Part shown: positions 15,490 through 23,536 of the stretch, one piece after another
Position numbering within the stretch: the first letter of the stretch is position 1
Layout of the letters: each line of letters starts with the position of its first letter
From: Clostridia bacterium
GTDB lineage: Bacteria; Bacillota; Clostridia; Christensenellales; Aristaeellaceae
NCBI GenBank assembly: GCA_017541205.1
Contig: JAFXZO010000026.1
Location: 1 to 51,089 of the forward strand
Reading direction: 5' to 3'
DNA length: 51,089 bases
Translations under genes and position numbers: made by a program
The notes under the pieces: model-generated
Database searches by the model: none
What the model saw: only the letters and a program-made list of their open reading frames with translations
What the model was told of the DNA's origin: nothing

Positions 15490-16412
15490 CAGATCACCAA
15501 ACCCGTTTCTTCCGGCAGGCCCAGCACCAGGTTCATGTTCTGGATCGCCGCGCCGGAAGCGCCCTTGCCCAGATTATCGAACCGGGCGACAAGGAGCAGC
15601 CTGTCTTTTCCGCCATGCACGGATATTTCCATGCTGTCCAGCCCCGAATAAGCGCCTGCCGACAGGAAGCCGTTTTCATCCGCGTCTTCCTTATAGCGGA
15701 TCACCTTGCCGGCATAACAGCATTCGTAAACAGAACGGATATCCTGCGCCGTGCCGCGAAGCTGGGACGCGAAGAGGGGCACCGTTACTTCCATCCCCGC
15801 GAAATACGAGGCAACGACGGGACAGAAGATGGGTGCGTTTTCAAGCCCGCAGTATTTCTGCATCTCCGGCAGATGCTTGTGCGCCTGTTTGATGCCGTAT
15901 TGACGCGGCGCGTCCAGCAGCGCATCCCGCTGCGGGCTTTCATACTCGGCGATCATTTTTTTTCCGCCGCCCGAATACCCGGTCAGCGAAAAGCAGGATA
16001 AAAGCGCGTCCTCTTTGAGAAGCCCTTCCGCTACGAGCGGAGCGACCAGGGCGATAAAGCCTGTGGCGTGGCAGCCGGGGTTCGCGATCCATCGGGAGGA
16101 TCGGATCTTTTCCTTCTGCCCTTTCAGTTCGGGCAGCCCATATGTCCAGCCATCCGCCGTTCTGTGCGCGGTCGAGGTATCGATCACAACCGCGTGGGAA
16201 GACCCTGTCAGCCCAACGGCTTCCCGCGCCGCGTCGTCCGGCAGGCACAGGAACACGATATCCGCCTTTTCAAACGCTTCCCTGCGCGCGTCCGTATCCT
16301 TGCGCAATTCTTCCGGCAGGGAAAGGAGGTTCAGATCCTTTCTTTCCCTGAGCCTTCCCATGATTTTGAGCCCCGTCGTGCCCGCGCCGCCGTCAATGAA
16401 TACGTTTTTCAT
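15489..16412 (-). CDS. argC: N-acetyl-gamma-glutamyl-phosphate reductase (short type)
   Basis: A 307-residue reductase forming N-acetylglutamate semialdehyde with NADPH. The nucleotide site is FIDGGAGTTGLKIMGRL near the N-terminus, and the catalytic cysteine lies in WIANPGCHATGFIALV. LTGYSGGGKKMI and the KHLPEM segment are conserved. The length (about 307 against 340-350) and NPGC motif fit the short, type 2 ArgC. The ATG at 16412 has AAGGA 7 nt upstream and is preferred to one 24 bp earlier. First gene of the arg operon. Confidence 0.93.
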   Translation of the reverse strand: MKNVFIDGGAGTTGLKIMGRLRERKDLNLLSLPEELRKDTDARREAFEKADIVFLCLPDDAAREAVGLTGSSHAVVIDTSTAHRTADGWTYGLPELKGQKEKIRSSRWIANPGCHATGFIALVAPLVAEGLLKEDALLSCFSLTGYSGGGKKMIAEYESPQRDALLDAPRQYGIKQAHKHLPEMQKYCGLENAPIFCPVVASYFAGMEVTVPLFASQLRGTAQDIRSVYECCYAGKVIRYKEDADENGFLSAGAYSGLDSMEISVHGGKDRLLLVARFDNLGKGASGAAIQNMNLVLGLPEETGLVI

Positions 16413-16463
16413 CGATCCATCCTTCTGCATGTTCATAAATCAAGTTCGCTTCCACAAGAGACT

Positions 16464-16480
16464 GATTCATAATAATTATC
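16464..16480. promoter_or_regulatory. ARG-box-like element
   Basis: The plus strand reads GATTCATAATAATTATC; its reverse has TATTATGAATC, with the TGAAT half-site of ArgR/AhrC operators. Weaker than the element at 16522. Confidence 0.45.
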
Positions 16481-16488
16481 CGCTGCGT

Positions 16489-16516
16489 TTAAGAATTATG
16501 ACCTCATAATTCTTAA
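16489..16516. promoter_or_regulatory. 28-bp perfect palindrome in the argC leader
   Basis: Arms TTAAGAATTATGA and TCATAATTCTTAA are exact inverses around CC. It lies in the argC 5' untranslated region between two ARG-box-like elements and contains related AATTATGA half-sites, so it is likely part of a multi-site ArgR operator. An RNA hairpin is also possible. Confidence 0.6.
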
Positions 16517-16521
16517 ATAAA

Positions 16522-16538
16522 CATGAATAATTATGCAT
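16522..16538. promoter_or_regulatory. ARG box overlapping the arg transcription start
   Basis: CATGAATAATTATGCAT is close to the Gram-positive ArgR/AhrC consensus (TGAAT-4 A/T-ATTCA type). It lies just downstream of the -10 of the arg promoter, over the expected start of transcription, the standard repressing position. Confidence 0.65.
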
Positions 16539-16541
16539 TTC

Positions 16542-16570
16542 ATTTTACAACCGGAAAACCTCTTTGTCAA
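16542..16570 (-). promoter_or_regulatory. Sigma-A promoter of argC-GNAT-argJ-argB-argD
   Basis: On the minus strand, TTGACA (plus 16565-16570) and TAAAAT (16542-16547) with a 17 bp spacer. It leaves a leader of about 120 nt before argC that holds the operator-like palindromes. Confidence 0.8.
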
Positions 16571-16619
16571 GCGGTGGAATGAAAAAAACCGGGATTGCGG
16601 ACAAAAATTGTTTCCCGCC

Positions 16620-16648
16620 TTGATTTGCCTGCAAAAGCGCGGTAAAAT
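16620..16648 (+). promoter_or_regulatory. Promoter of the 16701 gene
   Basis: TTGATT at 16620-16625 and TAAAAT at 16643-16648 with a 17 bp spacer, diverging from the arg promoter. Operator sites for arg lie more than 80 bp away. Confidence 0.6.
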
Positions 16649-16700
16649 AAACGGGTATGGATGATGCATCCGTACATTGAACGGAAAGAAGGACACGCCC

Positions 16701-17525
16701 ATGCACCGCATCCTCTGTTCAACCGGCGCCTTGATCGGCAGGCCCAACGGGCGGGATTACCGCTTGCTTTCCGGCTGTCCGGATCGCCTTCGCTGCGACG
16801 GCTATGAATTCATGATGTACGGCGCCTGGTATGAAGAAGCGGATCGGCTGTTTGCTTTTTTGCACGGGCTTGGCTTATGCATCCCGGTCGTGCATTGCGA
16901 GAAGCAGTTGGGGGAATCGTTCAGCGAAGGTCCCGGAGAAAACTGGGACCGGGCCATGGAACGATTTGAGATCAATTGTCAGCTTGCGCATGCTTTGGGC
17001 GCTCAAAAGCTGGTTCTGCACCTTTGGAACGGCATTCCCTCCGATCAGAAGATCGAAAATAACCTCCGGGCGTATCGATCCTTAAAAGAGACGGCCGTGC
17101 GCCATGGGCTCGCCCTGACGATCGAAAACGTCGTATGCAATGCGTCCGACCCAATGACGCACTGGCTTCATTTATTCCAGATTGATCCTGCCGTCCAATT
17201 CACCTTTGATACCAAAATGGCCGCTTTCCACGGTCAAATGGACGCCGTCATGTCCGAAGAATCCCGCTGGCTTTGGGATCGATCCCATATCACTCACCTG
17301 CATTTGAATGATTATTCCGGCGGATACATGGACTGGCAGCATTTGCAGACGCTGCATATCGGGCGGGGCCACATCGATTTCGACCGCTTTTTCCGTTTTC
17401 TTTCCTCCGTTCATTATCAGGGGGATTATACGGTGGAGGCGACGTCCTTTCTGCCGGACGGCGTGATCCGCTGGGAAGATCTGAACGAAACGTTTTCCAA
17501 AATTCGCAGCTATCAGTCATCATAA
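16701..17525 (+). CDS. Sugar phosphate isomerase/epimerase-like TIM-barrel protein
   Basis: A 274-residue protein of the xylose-isomerase-like TIM-barrel superfamily (AP_endonuc_2). Supporting elements are the metal-binding His/Glu/Asp pattern in LGAQKLVLHLWNG, GLALTIENVV (Glu ligand), FTFDTKMAAFHGQ, ITHLHLNDYSGG and HIGRGHIDFDRFF, then GDYTVEATSF at the last strand. The substrate is not recognisable; members act on sugars, inosose or hydroxypyruvate. The ATG at 16701 follows GAAGGA. The AAA+ gene starts 20 bp after its stop, and the two probably form a pair, though no functional link is obvious. Confidence 0.8.
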   Translation: MHRILCSTGALIGRPNGRDYRLLSGCPDRLRCDGYEFMMYGAWYEEADRLFAFLHGLGLCIPVVHCEKQLGESFSEGPGENWDRAMERFEINCQLAHALGAQKLVLHLWNGIPSDQKIENNLRAYRSLKETAVRHGLALTIENVVCNASDPMTHWLHLFQIDPAVQFTFDTKMAAFHGQMDAVMSEESRWLWDRSHITHLHLNDYSGGYMDWQHLQTLHIGRGHIDFDRFFRFLSSVHYQGDYTVEATSFLPDGVIRWEDLNETFSKIRSYQSS

Positions 17526-17545
17526 CGAAAAGGGGAGAGAAGCAC

Positions 17546-18667
17546 ATGGACAGAAAAGATGAAATCATCCAGATGCAGAATGAAATCATGCAGGGCCTTA
17601 TCAAGCAGCGGATGCAGCTGCTCAGCGAGGATCTGTGGGGGATCAAGCCCGAAAGCATGCTGTCCAGCAATGAAAACCCGGCGCAGCTTAAGGATGAACC
17701 TTCGCCCGAAGAAAAAACAGCGCAGGAAGAAAAAGCTTCGGAAGAAAAGAAGGAACAGGAAGATCAGGCGCCTGAAAAAATCGAGGATCTGAAAAAAGAG
17801 CTGCACGATTATATCGGCCTGGATCTTATCAAGGACGAGGTTGACAGCCTGATTAACTGGATCGAAATTTGCAAGGCCCGCAAGGAGCACGATCTGCCGA
17901 CGCCAGATCTGTCCCTGCATATGGTTTTTTCCGGCAATCCCGGCACGGGCAAAACCATGGTGGCAAGGCTCATGAGCCGCATATACAAGAGCCTTGGCGT
18001 GCTCAGCAAGGGCCATCTGATCGAGGTGGACCGCTCCGGGCTGGTTGCGGGCTATGTTGGCCAGACCGCCATCAAGACATCTGAAGTGATCGAAAAGGCG
18101 CTGGGCGGCGTCCTGTTTATCGACGAGGCCTATGCGCTCACCAACCGCGGCGGCATGGATTACGGCCAGGAGGCGGTGGACACGCTGCTCAAAGCCATGG
18201 AGGATCATCGCGAAGATTTGGTGGTGATCGTGGCGGGCTATACGGACCTCATGCGGGAATTCGTCCATTCAAACCCCGGCCTGGAATCCCGCTTCAACCG
18301 TTTTATGAACTTCCCGGACTATACCGTTGAGGAAATGACGGGCATCTTCCGGATGCGCTGCGAAAAGAGCGGCTATACGCTTGAGGAAGGCGCGTGGGAC
18401 GAGCTCAAAAAGATATTGGAAGAAGAAAGCAAGGATGTGGATGGCTTTGGAAACGCCCGCGGCGTACGCAATCTGTTTGAACGCGCGATCGCCGCGCAGG
18501 CGGATCGACTGGCCCTGGGCAAAGAAGAAATTACCAAGGATGCTCTCATGTGCCTGAAGGCCGCCGATCTATGGGCCGCCGTCGGCAAAAAGCCGGAAGA
18601 GCCGGAAGAAAAAGAGGAAATACAGGAATCAACGCCGCTGGAGAGCGAACCCGCACAAACCGAATAA
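17546..18667 (+). CDS. AAA+ ATPase, CbxX/CfqX (SpoVK-like) family
   Basis: A 373-residue single-domain AAA+ protein. Residues 1-85 are a charged, Glu/Lys-rich coiled-coil-like arm. The ATPase core has Walker A GNPGTGKT at about residue 130, GLVAGYVGQTAIKTSEV, Walker B GGVLFIDEAYAL, sensor-1 VVIVAGYTDLM and the arginine-finger region PGLESRFNR, the standard CbxX/SpoVK order. Sensor 2 lies in GNARGVRNLFERAI. A Glu-rich tail ends the protein. SpoVK acts in spore maturation and CbbX remodels Rubisco; no Rubisco is here, so a SpoVK-like remodelling role is more likely. A terminator follows. Confidence 0.85.
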   Translation: MDRKDEIIQMQNEIMQGLIKQRMQLLSEDLWGIKPESMLSSNENPAQLKDEPSPEEKTAQEEKASEEKKEQEDQAPEKIEDLKKELHDYIGLDLIKDEVDSLINWIEICKARKEHDLPTPDLSLHMVFSGNPGTGKTMVARLMSRIYKSLGVLSKGHLIEVDRSGLVAGYVGQTAIKTSEVIEKALGGVLFIDEAYALTNRGGMDYGQEAVDTLLKAMEDHREDLVVIVAGYTDLMREFVHSNPGLESRFNRFMNFPDYTVEEMTGIFRMRCEKSGYTLEEGAWDELKKILEEESKDVDGFGNARGVRNLFERAIAAQADRLALGKEEITKDALMCLKAADLWAAVGKKPEEPEEKEEIQESTPLESEPAQTE

Positions 18668-18675
18668 CGCGTTCG

Positions 18676-18699
18676 ACCCGCCCGCTGCGGCGGGTTTTT
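18676..18699 (+). terminator. Terminator after the AAA+ gene
   Basis: ACCCGCC and GGCGGGT pair around a 6-nt loop, followed by TTTTC, nine bases after the AAA+ stop codon. Confidence 0.8.
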
Positions 18700-18788
18700 C
18701 GCGTGACCGTTCTTGATGAAACCGAAAAAACATGATACACTGATAGCGTCAAGGAACAGAAGGGGTTTATGAAAAGGCGGATTTGGAC

Positions 18789-20309
18789 ATGAAATGGAAA
18801 CTTTGTCTTCTGCTGTTTGCATTGCTCGCGCTGGCGCCGCCCACGATCGTCCGTGCGGAGAAGCAAACGGGTTTTTGCGGGGATGACCTGAGATATCGGC
18901 TCACGGAGGACGGGACGCTGACCATTTCCGGCACGGGGAGTATGGATGATTTCAGGATCATTTATAACTATATGGACGGAACGGAGAAAACGACGGCTCC
19001 TTGGGGCGTTTCGCCTGTCCGGGTGATCGTCGAAGAGGGCGTTGCCAGCCTGGGGAATCTTGCGTTTTACCGCTGCGCGGAGCTGACGGACGTCACCCTG
19101 CCAACGAGCCTGACCGTCATTGGCGATTCCGCGTTTTCCGGCTGCGTTTGCCTGAAAGATATTTCGATCCCGGAAAACGTGGCCTTCATCGGCGATTTTG
19201 CCTTCTGGCACTGCAATGAGCTGACTTCCGTAACGATCCCAAAGAGCGTTTCGTACATTGGCAGCTGCGTTTTTTCAGAGTGCGTCGGCCTTACGCGCAT
19301 TGATGTTTCTCCCGATAATGAGGATTATTGCGCCGTAGACGGGGTCTTATTGGACGCGGAGAAAACGAGATTCCTGCTCTGCCCTTGCGGATTCAGCGGC
19401 GAATTTACGGTTCCCTCCACGGTGACCCGCATTGAAAGCGGCGCGTTTTCCGGCTGCACCTATCTGACGGACATCACGATCCCTTTCGGAGTCACCAGCA
19501 TCGGCCATTCCGCGTTTTTTAACTGCGCTGGCCTGACCAGCCTCACGATCCCTCAGAGCGTGACTGATATAGACTTTCCCTACATCTTTGCCGGCTGCAC
19601 CGGCTTGGAGAGCATCACGATCCCGGAAGGCGTTACCGCGATCGGCGGCAATGCTTTTTCCGGCTGTACGGGCCTGAAAAGTGTTTCGATCCCGGAAAGT
19701 GTATCGAGCATTGCCGGCTGGGCCTTTTCTGACTGCGTGAATCTTTCGAGCGTACGGATCCCCCAGGGCGTCGTCAGCATCGGCTACGAGGCGTTCAGGA
19801 ACTGCGAAAGCCTGAGGGAGGTTTCGCTCCCCGAGAGCCTTGTCAGCATCGACGAATGGGCGTTTTCCGACTGCACGGGCATTTTGACGCTTTCGATCCC
19901 GAACAATGTGGAAAGCATCGGCAGCAACGCGTTTTTCAACTGCCCCGCGAAGCTCTATGCCGCCCTGGATTCGGACGGCGCGAAGGCGCTGAGCAGGCAA
20001 GGCTATCCGTTCCGCGTGCCGGACACGAATTATGATTTGATCTATCTGTTTGAAAAAGATGATGAAAAAGATGAAATAACCGGGCTTGAGATCCGGAATG
20101 TGAATCGGGATGTCGTATCCTTCGTCATCCCGGATGATGTCACCGGCATCGGCGATTATGCGTTTGCGGATTGCAGGGATCTGATTGAAATTACGATCCC
20201 CGACAGCGTGACCAGCATCGGCTTTCATGCTTTTTCCGGCTGCGATTCCCTGCCGGAATTCTCGATCCCGGAAACCGTAAAAAGGATAGACGAATTCGCT
20301 TTTGAGTAA
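18789..20309 (+). CDS. Secreted BspA-type leucine-rich repeat protein
   Basis: About 506 residues. A signal peptide (LCLLLFALLALAPPTIVRA) is followed by CGDDLRYRLTEDGTLTISGTGSMDDF, the cap found on many clostridial BspA-like proteins. Then come about 14 LRR_5 repeats of about 23 residues with the pattern IGxxAFxxCxxLxxxxIPxxVxxI. An island near residues 190-200 breaks the array. No transmembrane anchor or sortase motif follows the last repeat. BspA-like proteins bind host surfaces or other bacteria; the target is unknown here. The ATG at 18789 is preferred over a TTG six bases earlier. The caspase-like gene begins 41 bp downstream. Confidence 0.88.
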   Translation: MKWKLCLLLFALLALAPPTIVRAEKQTGFCGDDLRYRLTEDGTLTISGTGSMDDFRIIYNYMDGTEKTTAPWGVSPVRVIVEEGVASLGNLAFYRCAELTDVTLPTSLTVIGDSAFSGCVCLKDISIPENVAFIGDFAFWHCNELTSVTIPKSVSYIGSCVFSECVGLTRIDVSPDNEDYCAVDGVLLDAEKTRFLLCPCGFSGEFTVPSTVTRIESGAFSGCTYLTDITIPFGVTSIGHSAFFNCAGLTSLTIPQSVTDIDFPYIFAGCTGLESITIPEGVTAIGGNAFSGCTGLKSVSIPESVSSIAGWAFSDCVNLSSVRIPQGVVSIGYEAFRNCESLREVSLPESLVSIDEWAFSDCTGILTLSIPNNVESIGSNAFFNCPAKLYAALDSDGAKALSRQGYPFRVPDTNYDLIYLFEKDDEKDEITGLEIRNVNRDVVSFVIPDDVTGIGDYAFADCRDLIEITIPDSVTSIGFHAFSGCDSLPEFSIPETVKRIDEFAFE

Positions 20310-20350
20310 AAGAAAAAAAGCAAACGCACAAGCGGAAAGGAGGCGCAAAA

Positions 20351-21880
20351 ATGCGGGGCTGGAACAAACCGCTCGTTTGGATGCTGATCGCAGCCTTGCT
20401 TTCAGCGCCTCTTTTTGTACAGGCCGAAAGCATTGCGCCGCCTCCCGGAAGGCTGCGCGCGCTGCTGATCGGCTGCGATCATTTTTTGACGAAGGAAGAT
20501 ACCTGGCCCGCGGCGAATAACAACCTGCATATCCTGTCGGACGCGCTGGCGGCGGACAGGCGCGGCTATGCGCTGATCCGTTCCCTGTCCGGCGTCATCG
20601 CGACGAAGGAAGCGTTTGAGACTGCGGTGCTCTCTGCTTTCCAAAATGCGGATGAAAGGGATGTTTCCGTCCTCTATATCAGCACGCACGGGGTTTTTGA
20701 GGATGGGTTGAGCATCGATGACGCCGCTTTGCTCCTTAGCGACGGCATCACGGAGGAACGGCTGGATACGCCGTTTTTGCAGCGGGTCCTGGATCAGATC
20801 CCGGGAACGAAGCTTTTGATCCTGGACGCCTGCAATTCGGGGGCCATGATCGGGAAAGGGCTTTCCGGCGGCGCGGACCGATCGTATTTTACGGGAAAAG
20901 ATTATAAGGTGCTGTGCAGCGCCGGCGGCAGCGAGGCCAGCTGGTATTTTCAGCATGGCGCGGAGGAGGCTGTCGGCGGGGCCAGCTATTTTGCCGCGGT
21001 GCTTTCCTGCGGCCTGGGCCTGAAGGGCGATTACGGAGCGGACAGGAACGCGGACGGAAACATCACTTTGTCGGAAGCGAGCGACTATCTGCGGCAGAAT
21101 TACGCCGCTTCAACGCCTCAATGCTACCCGGAAAACGACGGGGATTTTGTGCTGTTTTCTTATGATCCCCTGCTCTTTTCCGCTGTGGAGCAGGCGATCA
21201 CGGACATTACGTTTGAAGAAACGCTGCTCACCGCGGGCGAAAGCCAGGTGACCTTTTCATTCACGGTGCAGCGCCAGGTGGAATTATACTATCAGATCGT
21301 GTATCACCAGGACGGTCAATGGCAGTTTGATTCGGCCCAGCATTTCCTCGACGGGGAACAGGCGGACGGCACCGTGCTGCCCGGCAGAAAGATGCGTACG
21401 CTTTCGCTCAATACAGGCGGTGAGGACGCGTACGGCTACGCCATCGTGCAATTGATTACCATGGAGCAAGGCCGGCCCGAATTCCAGGGAGCGCGCTTGA
21501 TCTGCGTTCGGCCAAACAGCGGAGAAATCCATTTGAACGCGCTGACAGGCTCCTCCTTTGTGCCCGCCCTGGGCCAGGAATTGGCGATCCTGGTGCAGCA
21601 TGATAAGCCGTGTGGGCTGACGGTCAATATTTTGGATGAAAACGGAAAACTGGTCCGAAGGCTGTGCTATGACGCGCCGACCAGACCGCAGCAGCTGATC
21701 CCTGCGGGCAGCGCGTTTTATTGGGATGGGAAAACGAATACGGGCGAATGGGCTGCGGAGGGTACTTATTCCGTGCAGGTGAAAACGCGTCTGAACGGAC
21801 AGTCCATCGTTGCGCAAAGCGCGCCTTTTTTCCTGCTTTCCAACCGGGAATATCCGGATCATCAGGGAGAAAACCCTTGA
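20351..21880 (+). CDS. Secreted caspase-like (peptidase C14) protein with EF-hand-like loop and FlgD-type Ig domain
   Basis: A 509-residue protein. Signal peptide 1-25 (cleavage after VQA). The caspase/metacaspase fold starts at RALLIGCDHF; the catalytic dyad is His113 in YISTHG and Cys161 in ILDACNSG, both intact. Residues 231-242 read DRNADGNITLSE, an EF-hand/dockerin-like calcium loop inside the domain. After about residue 275 a beta-rich region follows, and the C-terminus (KLVRRL ... FYWDGKTNTGEWAAEGTYSVQV) is a FlgD-type Ig domain, often used for surface display. GGAGG precedes the ATG. It probably shares a transcript with the upstream LRR gene. Substrate and partner are unknown. Confidence 0.85.
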   Translation: MRGWNKPLVWMLIAALLSAPLFVQAESIAPPPGRLRALLIGCDHFLTKEDTWPAANNNLHILSDALAADRRGYALIRSLSGVIATKEAFETAVLSAFQNADERDVSVLYISTHGVFEDGLSIDDAALLLSDGITEERLDTPFLQRVLDQIPGTKLLILDACNSGAMIGKGLSGGADRSYFTGKDYKVLCSAGGSEASWYFQHGAEEAVGGASYFAAVLSCGLGLKGDYGADRNADGNITLSEASDYLRQNYAASTPQCYPENDGDFVLFSYDPLLFSAVEQAITDITFEETLLTAGESQVTFSFTVQRQVELYYQIVYHQDGQWQFDSAQHFLDGEQADGTVLPGRKMRTLSLNTGGEDAYGYAIVQLITMEQGRPEFQGARLICVRPNSGEIHLNALTGSSFVPALGQELAILVQHDKPCGLTVNILDENGKLVRRLCYDAPTRPQQLIPAGSAFYWDGKTNTGEWAAEGTYSVQVKTRLNGQSIVAQSAPFFLLSNREYPDHQGENP

Positions 21881-21901
21881 AATAATACGAAAACATCACA
21901 G

Positions 21902-21928
21902 AACGATGTTGCAATAGCATCGTTTTAT
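21902..21928 (+). terminator. Weak terminator after the caspase-like gene
   Basis: AACGATG (21902-21908) pairs with CATCGTT (21918-21924), followed by TTATT. It is A/T-rich with an imperfect T-run, but well placed 21 bp after the stop codon. Confidence 0.55.
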
Positions 21929-21980
21929 TACAGTATAGAAAACTGTTATCTTATAAATGTAACAAAAACAACAAATTCAG

Positions 21981-22010
21981 TTGACAAAAATGAAATATTG
22001 TCGCTATAAT
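21981..22010 (+). promoter_or_regulatory. Strong promoter of the 22052 gene
   Basis: Perfect TTGACA at 21981-21986 and perfect TATAAT at 22005-22010, spacer 18 bp. This is among the best promoters in the window. Confidence 0.82.
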
Positions 22011-22051
22011 AAGCTTGGTTTCCATTGCTTGGCAAAGAAACGGAGAAGAGC

Positions 22052-23449
22052 ATGACGACAGACATTCTGATTATCGGCGCCGGCCCGGCGGGTATTTTTA
22101 CGGCCTTGGAAATGCTCAGGAAAGGCAGCAGGAAGAAGATCACCATCGTGGAAAAAGGCGCTGCCATCGAAAACAGGCATTGTCCCAAGGTGAAAACGGG
22201 GCAGTGCATGAACTGCAAGCCCTATTGCCATATCACGACGGGCTTTTCCGGCGCGGGCGCTTTTTCGGACGGCAAGCTTTCCCTGTCGTATGAAGTCGGA
22301 GGCCAGCTTCCGGAATTGATCGGGGAAAACTACGCCCAGCAAATGATCGATTATACCGATCAGATTTATCTGCAATTCGGCGCGGACAGCCGCGTGGAAG
22401 GGATCGGGCAGACGGAGGAAATCAAGCGGATCCGCCTGCGCGCGATCCAGGCGGGCTTAAAGCTTGTAGATTGCCCGATCAGGCATCTTGGCACAGAGAA
22501 AGCGCAGATCCTGTACAAAGAAATCGAAAACTATCTGATTTCGCAGGGCGTTGAGATCCTGTTTGGACATAACTGCGCCAACCTCCTGCTCGAGGGCATC
22601 AAATGCGTGGGCGTGGAAGTGGAAAAGAAAGGGATCACCCAGGAGATCCGCGCCGAGCATACGGTGGTCGCAACGGGCCGCCGCGGCGCGGACTGGCTGG
22701 AAAGGCTGTGCGAGGAGCATGGCATCGCCCATCAGCCCGGCACCGTGGATATCGGCGTGCGCGTGGAAGTGCGCAACGAGGTCATGGAAACGGTCAACCG
22801 CGTGCTGTACGAAAGCAAGCTGGTCGGCTATCCCCGCCCCTTCAAGGACAAGGTGCGTACCTTCTGCCAGAACCCCGGCGGATTCGTGAGCCAGGAAAAT
22901 TACGACAACGACCTGGCCGTGGTCAACGGACACTCCTACAAAGAGCTGAAAACGGACAATACGAACCTGGCAATCCTCTGCTCTCACAATTTTACCCACC
23001 CATTCAACCAGCCCATCGCTTACGCCCAGAAGGTTGGCGAGCTGACGAACATGCTCGGCAGCGGGCAGATCCTGGTGCAGCGCTTTGGCGATATCATGGA
23101 CGGCAAACGCACCTGGCAGAAAGAGCTGAGCCGCGCCAATGTGCGCCCGACGCTTCCGGACGCCGTTGCGGGGGATATCACCGCCGCGATGCCTTACCGG
23201 GCCATGACCAACATCATCAATTTCATGCAGGCCATGGACCACGTGGTGCCCGGGTTCGCGGGGCCGGAAACGCTGCTGTATTCGCCGGAGCTCAAATTCT
23301 ATTCCAACCGGATCAAGATGAACCAGGCACTGCAAACGAACATCGAAGGGCTGCATTGCCTGGGCGATTCCAGCGGATGGACAAGAGGGCTGATGATGGC
23401 GTCCGTTATGGGCGTCATCATGGGCCAGCAATTGGCAAAAGAAGGGTAA
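22052..23449 (+). CDS. FAD-dependent dehydrogenase, COG2509 family
   Basis: A 465-residue flavoprotein. The FAD dinucleotide motif is IIGAGPAGIFTALEML at the N-terminus; ATVVATGRRGADWL and LGDSSGWTRGLMMASVMG are the later flavin-binding stretches. The segment CPKVKTGQCMNCKPYCHITTG near residues 47-67 carries four cysteines, a COG2509 feature that may bind metal or act in redox. FSGAGAFSDGKLSLS is also diagnostic. The reaction is not established for the family. The ATG at 22052 with CGGAG upstream is preferred over a TTG 27 bp earlier. It is read from its own strong promoter; no obvious electron partner is next to it. Confidence 0.85.
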   Translation: MTTDILIIGAGPAGIFTALEMLRKGSRKKITIVEKGAAIENRHCPKVKTGQCMNCKPYCHITTGFSGAGAFSDGKLSLSYEVGGQLPELIGENYAQQMIDYTDQIYLQFGADSRVEGIGQTEEIKRIRLRAIQAGLKLVDCPIRHLGTEKAQILYKEIENYLISQGVEILFGHNCANLLLEGIKCVGVEVEKKGITQEIRAEHTVVATGRRGADWLERLCEEHGIAHQPGTVDIGVRVEVRNEVMETVNRVLYESKLVGYPRPFKDKVRTFCQNPGGFVSQENYDNDLAVVNGHSYKELKTDNTNLAILCSHNFTHPFNQPIAYAQKVGELTNMLGSGQILVQRFGDIMDGKRTWQKELSRANVRPTLPDAVAGDITAAMPYRAMTNIINFMQAMDHVVPGFAGPETLLYSPELKFYSNRIKMNQALQTNIEGLHCLGDSSGWTRGLMMASVMGVIMGQQLAKEG

Positions 23450-23536
23450 AGCCCCAAAAACAAGCCATTGCATTCGCCCATGGTCCGGCTTACAATGTGA
23501 TTATTCCACGGATTACGATAAACAGAGGTGTAAGAC

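Noticed and set aside
16489-16516. Palindrome as the terminator of an upstream gene
   Set aside because: It is A/T-rich, lies between divergent promoters, and no gene ends before it on either strand.
17546-18667. AAA+ protein as a Rubisco activase (CbbX)
   Set aside because: No Rubisco or Calvin-cycle-specific genes are present in the window, and rpe is a general pentose enzyme. The SpoVK-like reading suits a spore former better.
20351-21880. Caspase-like gene as part of an abortive-infection defence system
   Set aside because: The protein has a signal peptide, and its neighbours are an LRR secreted protein and a flavoprotein; no sensor, effector or pore gene of known defence types is near.
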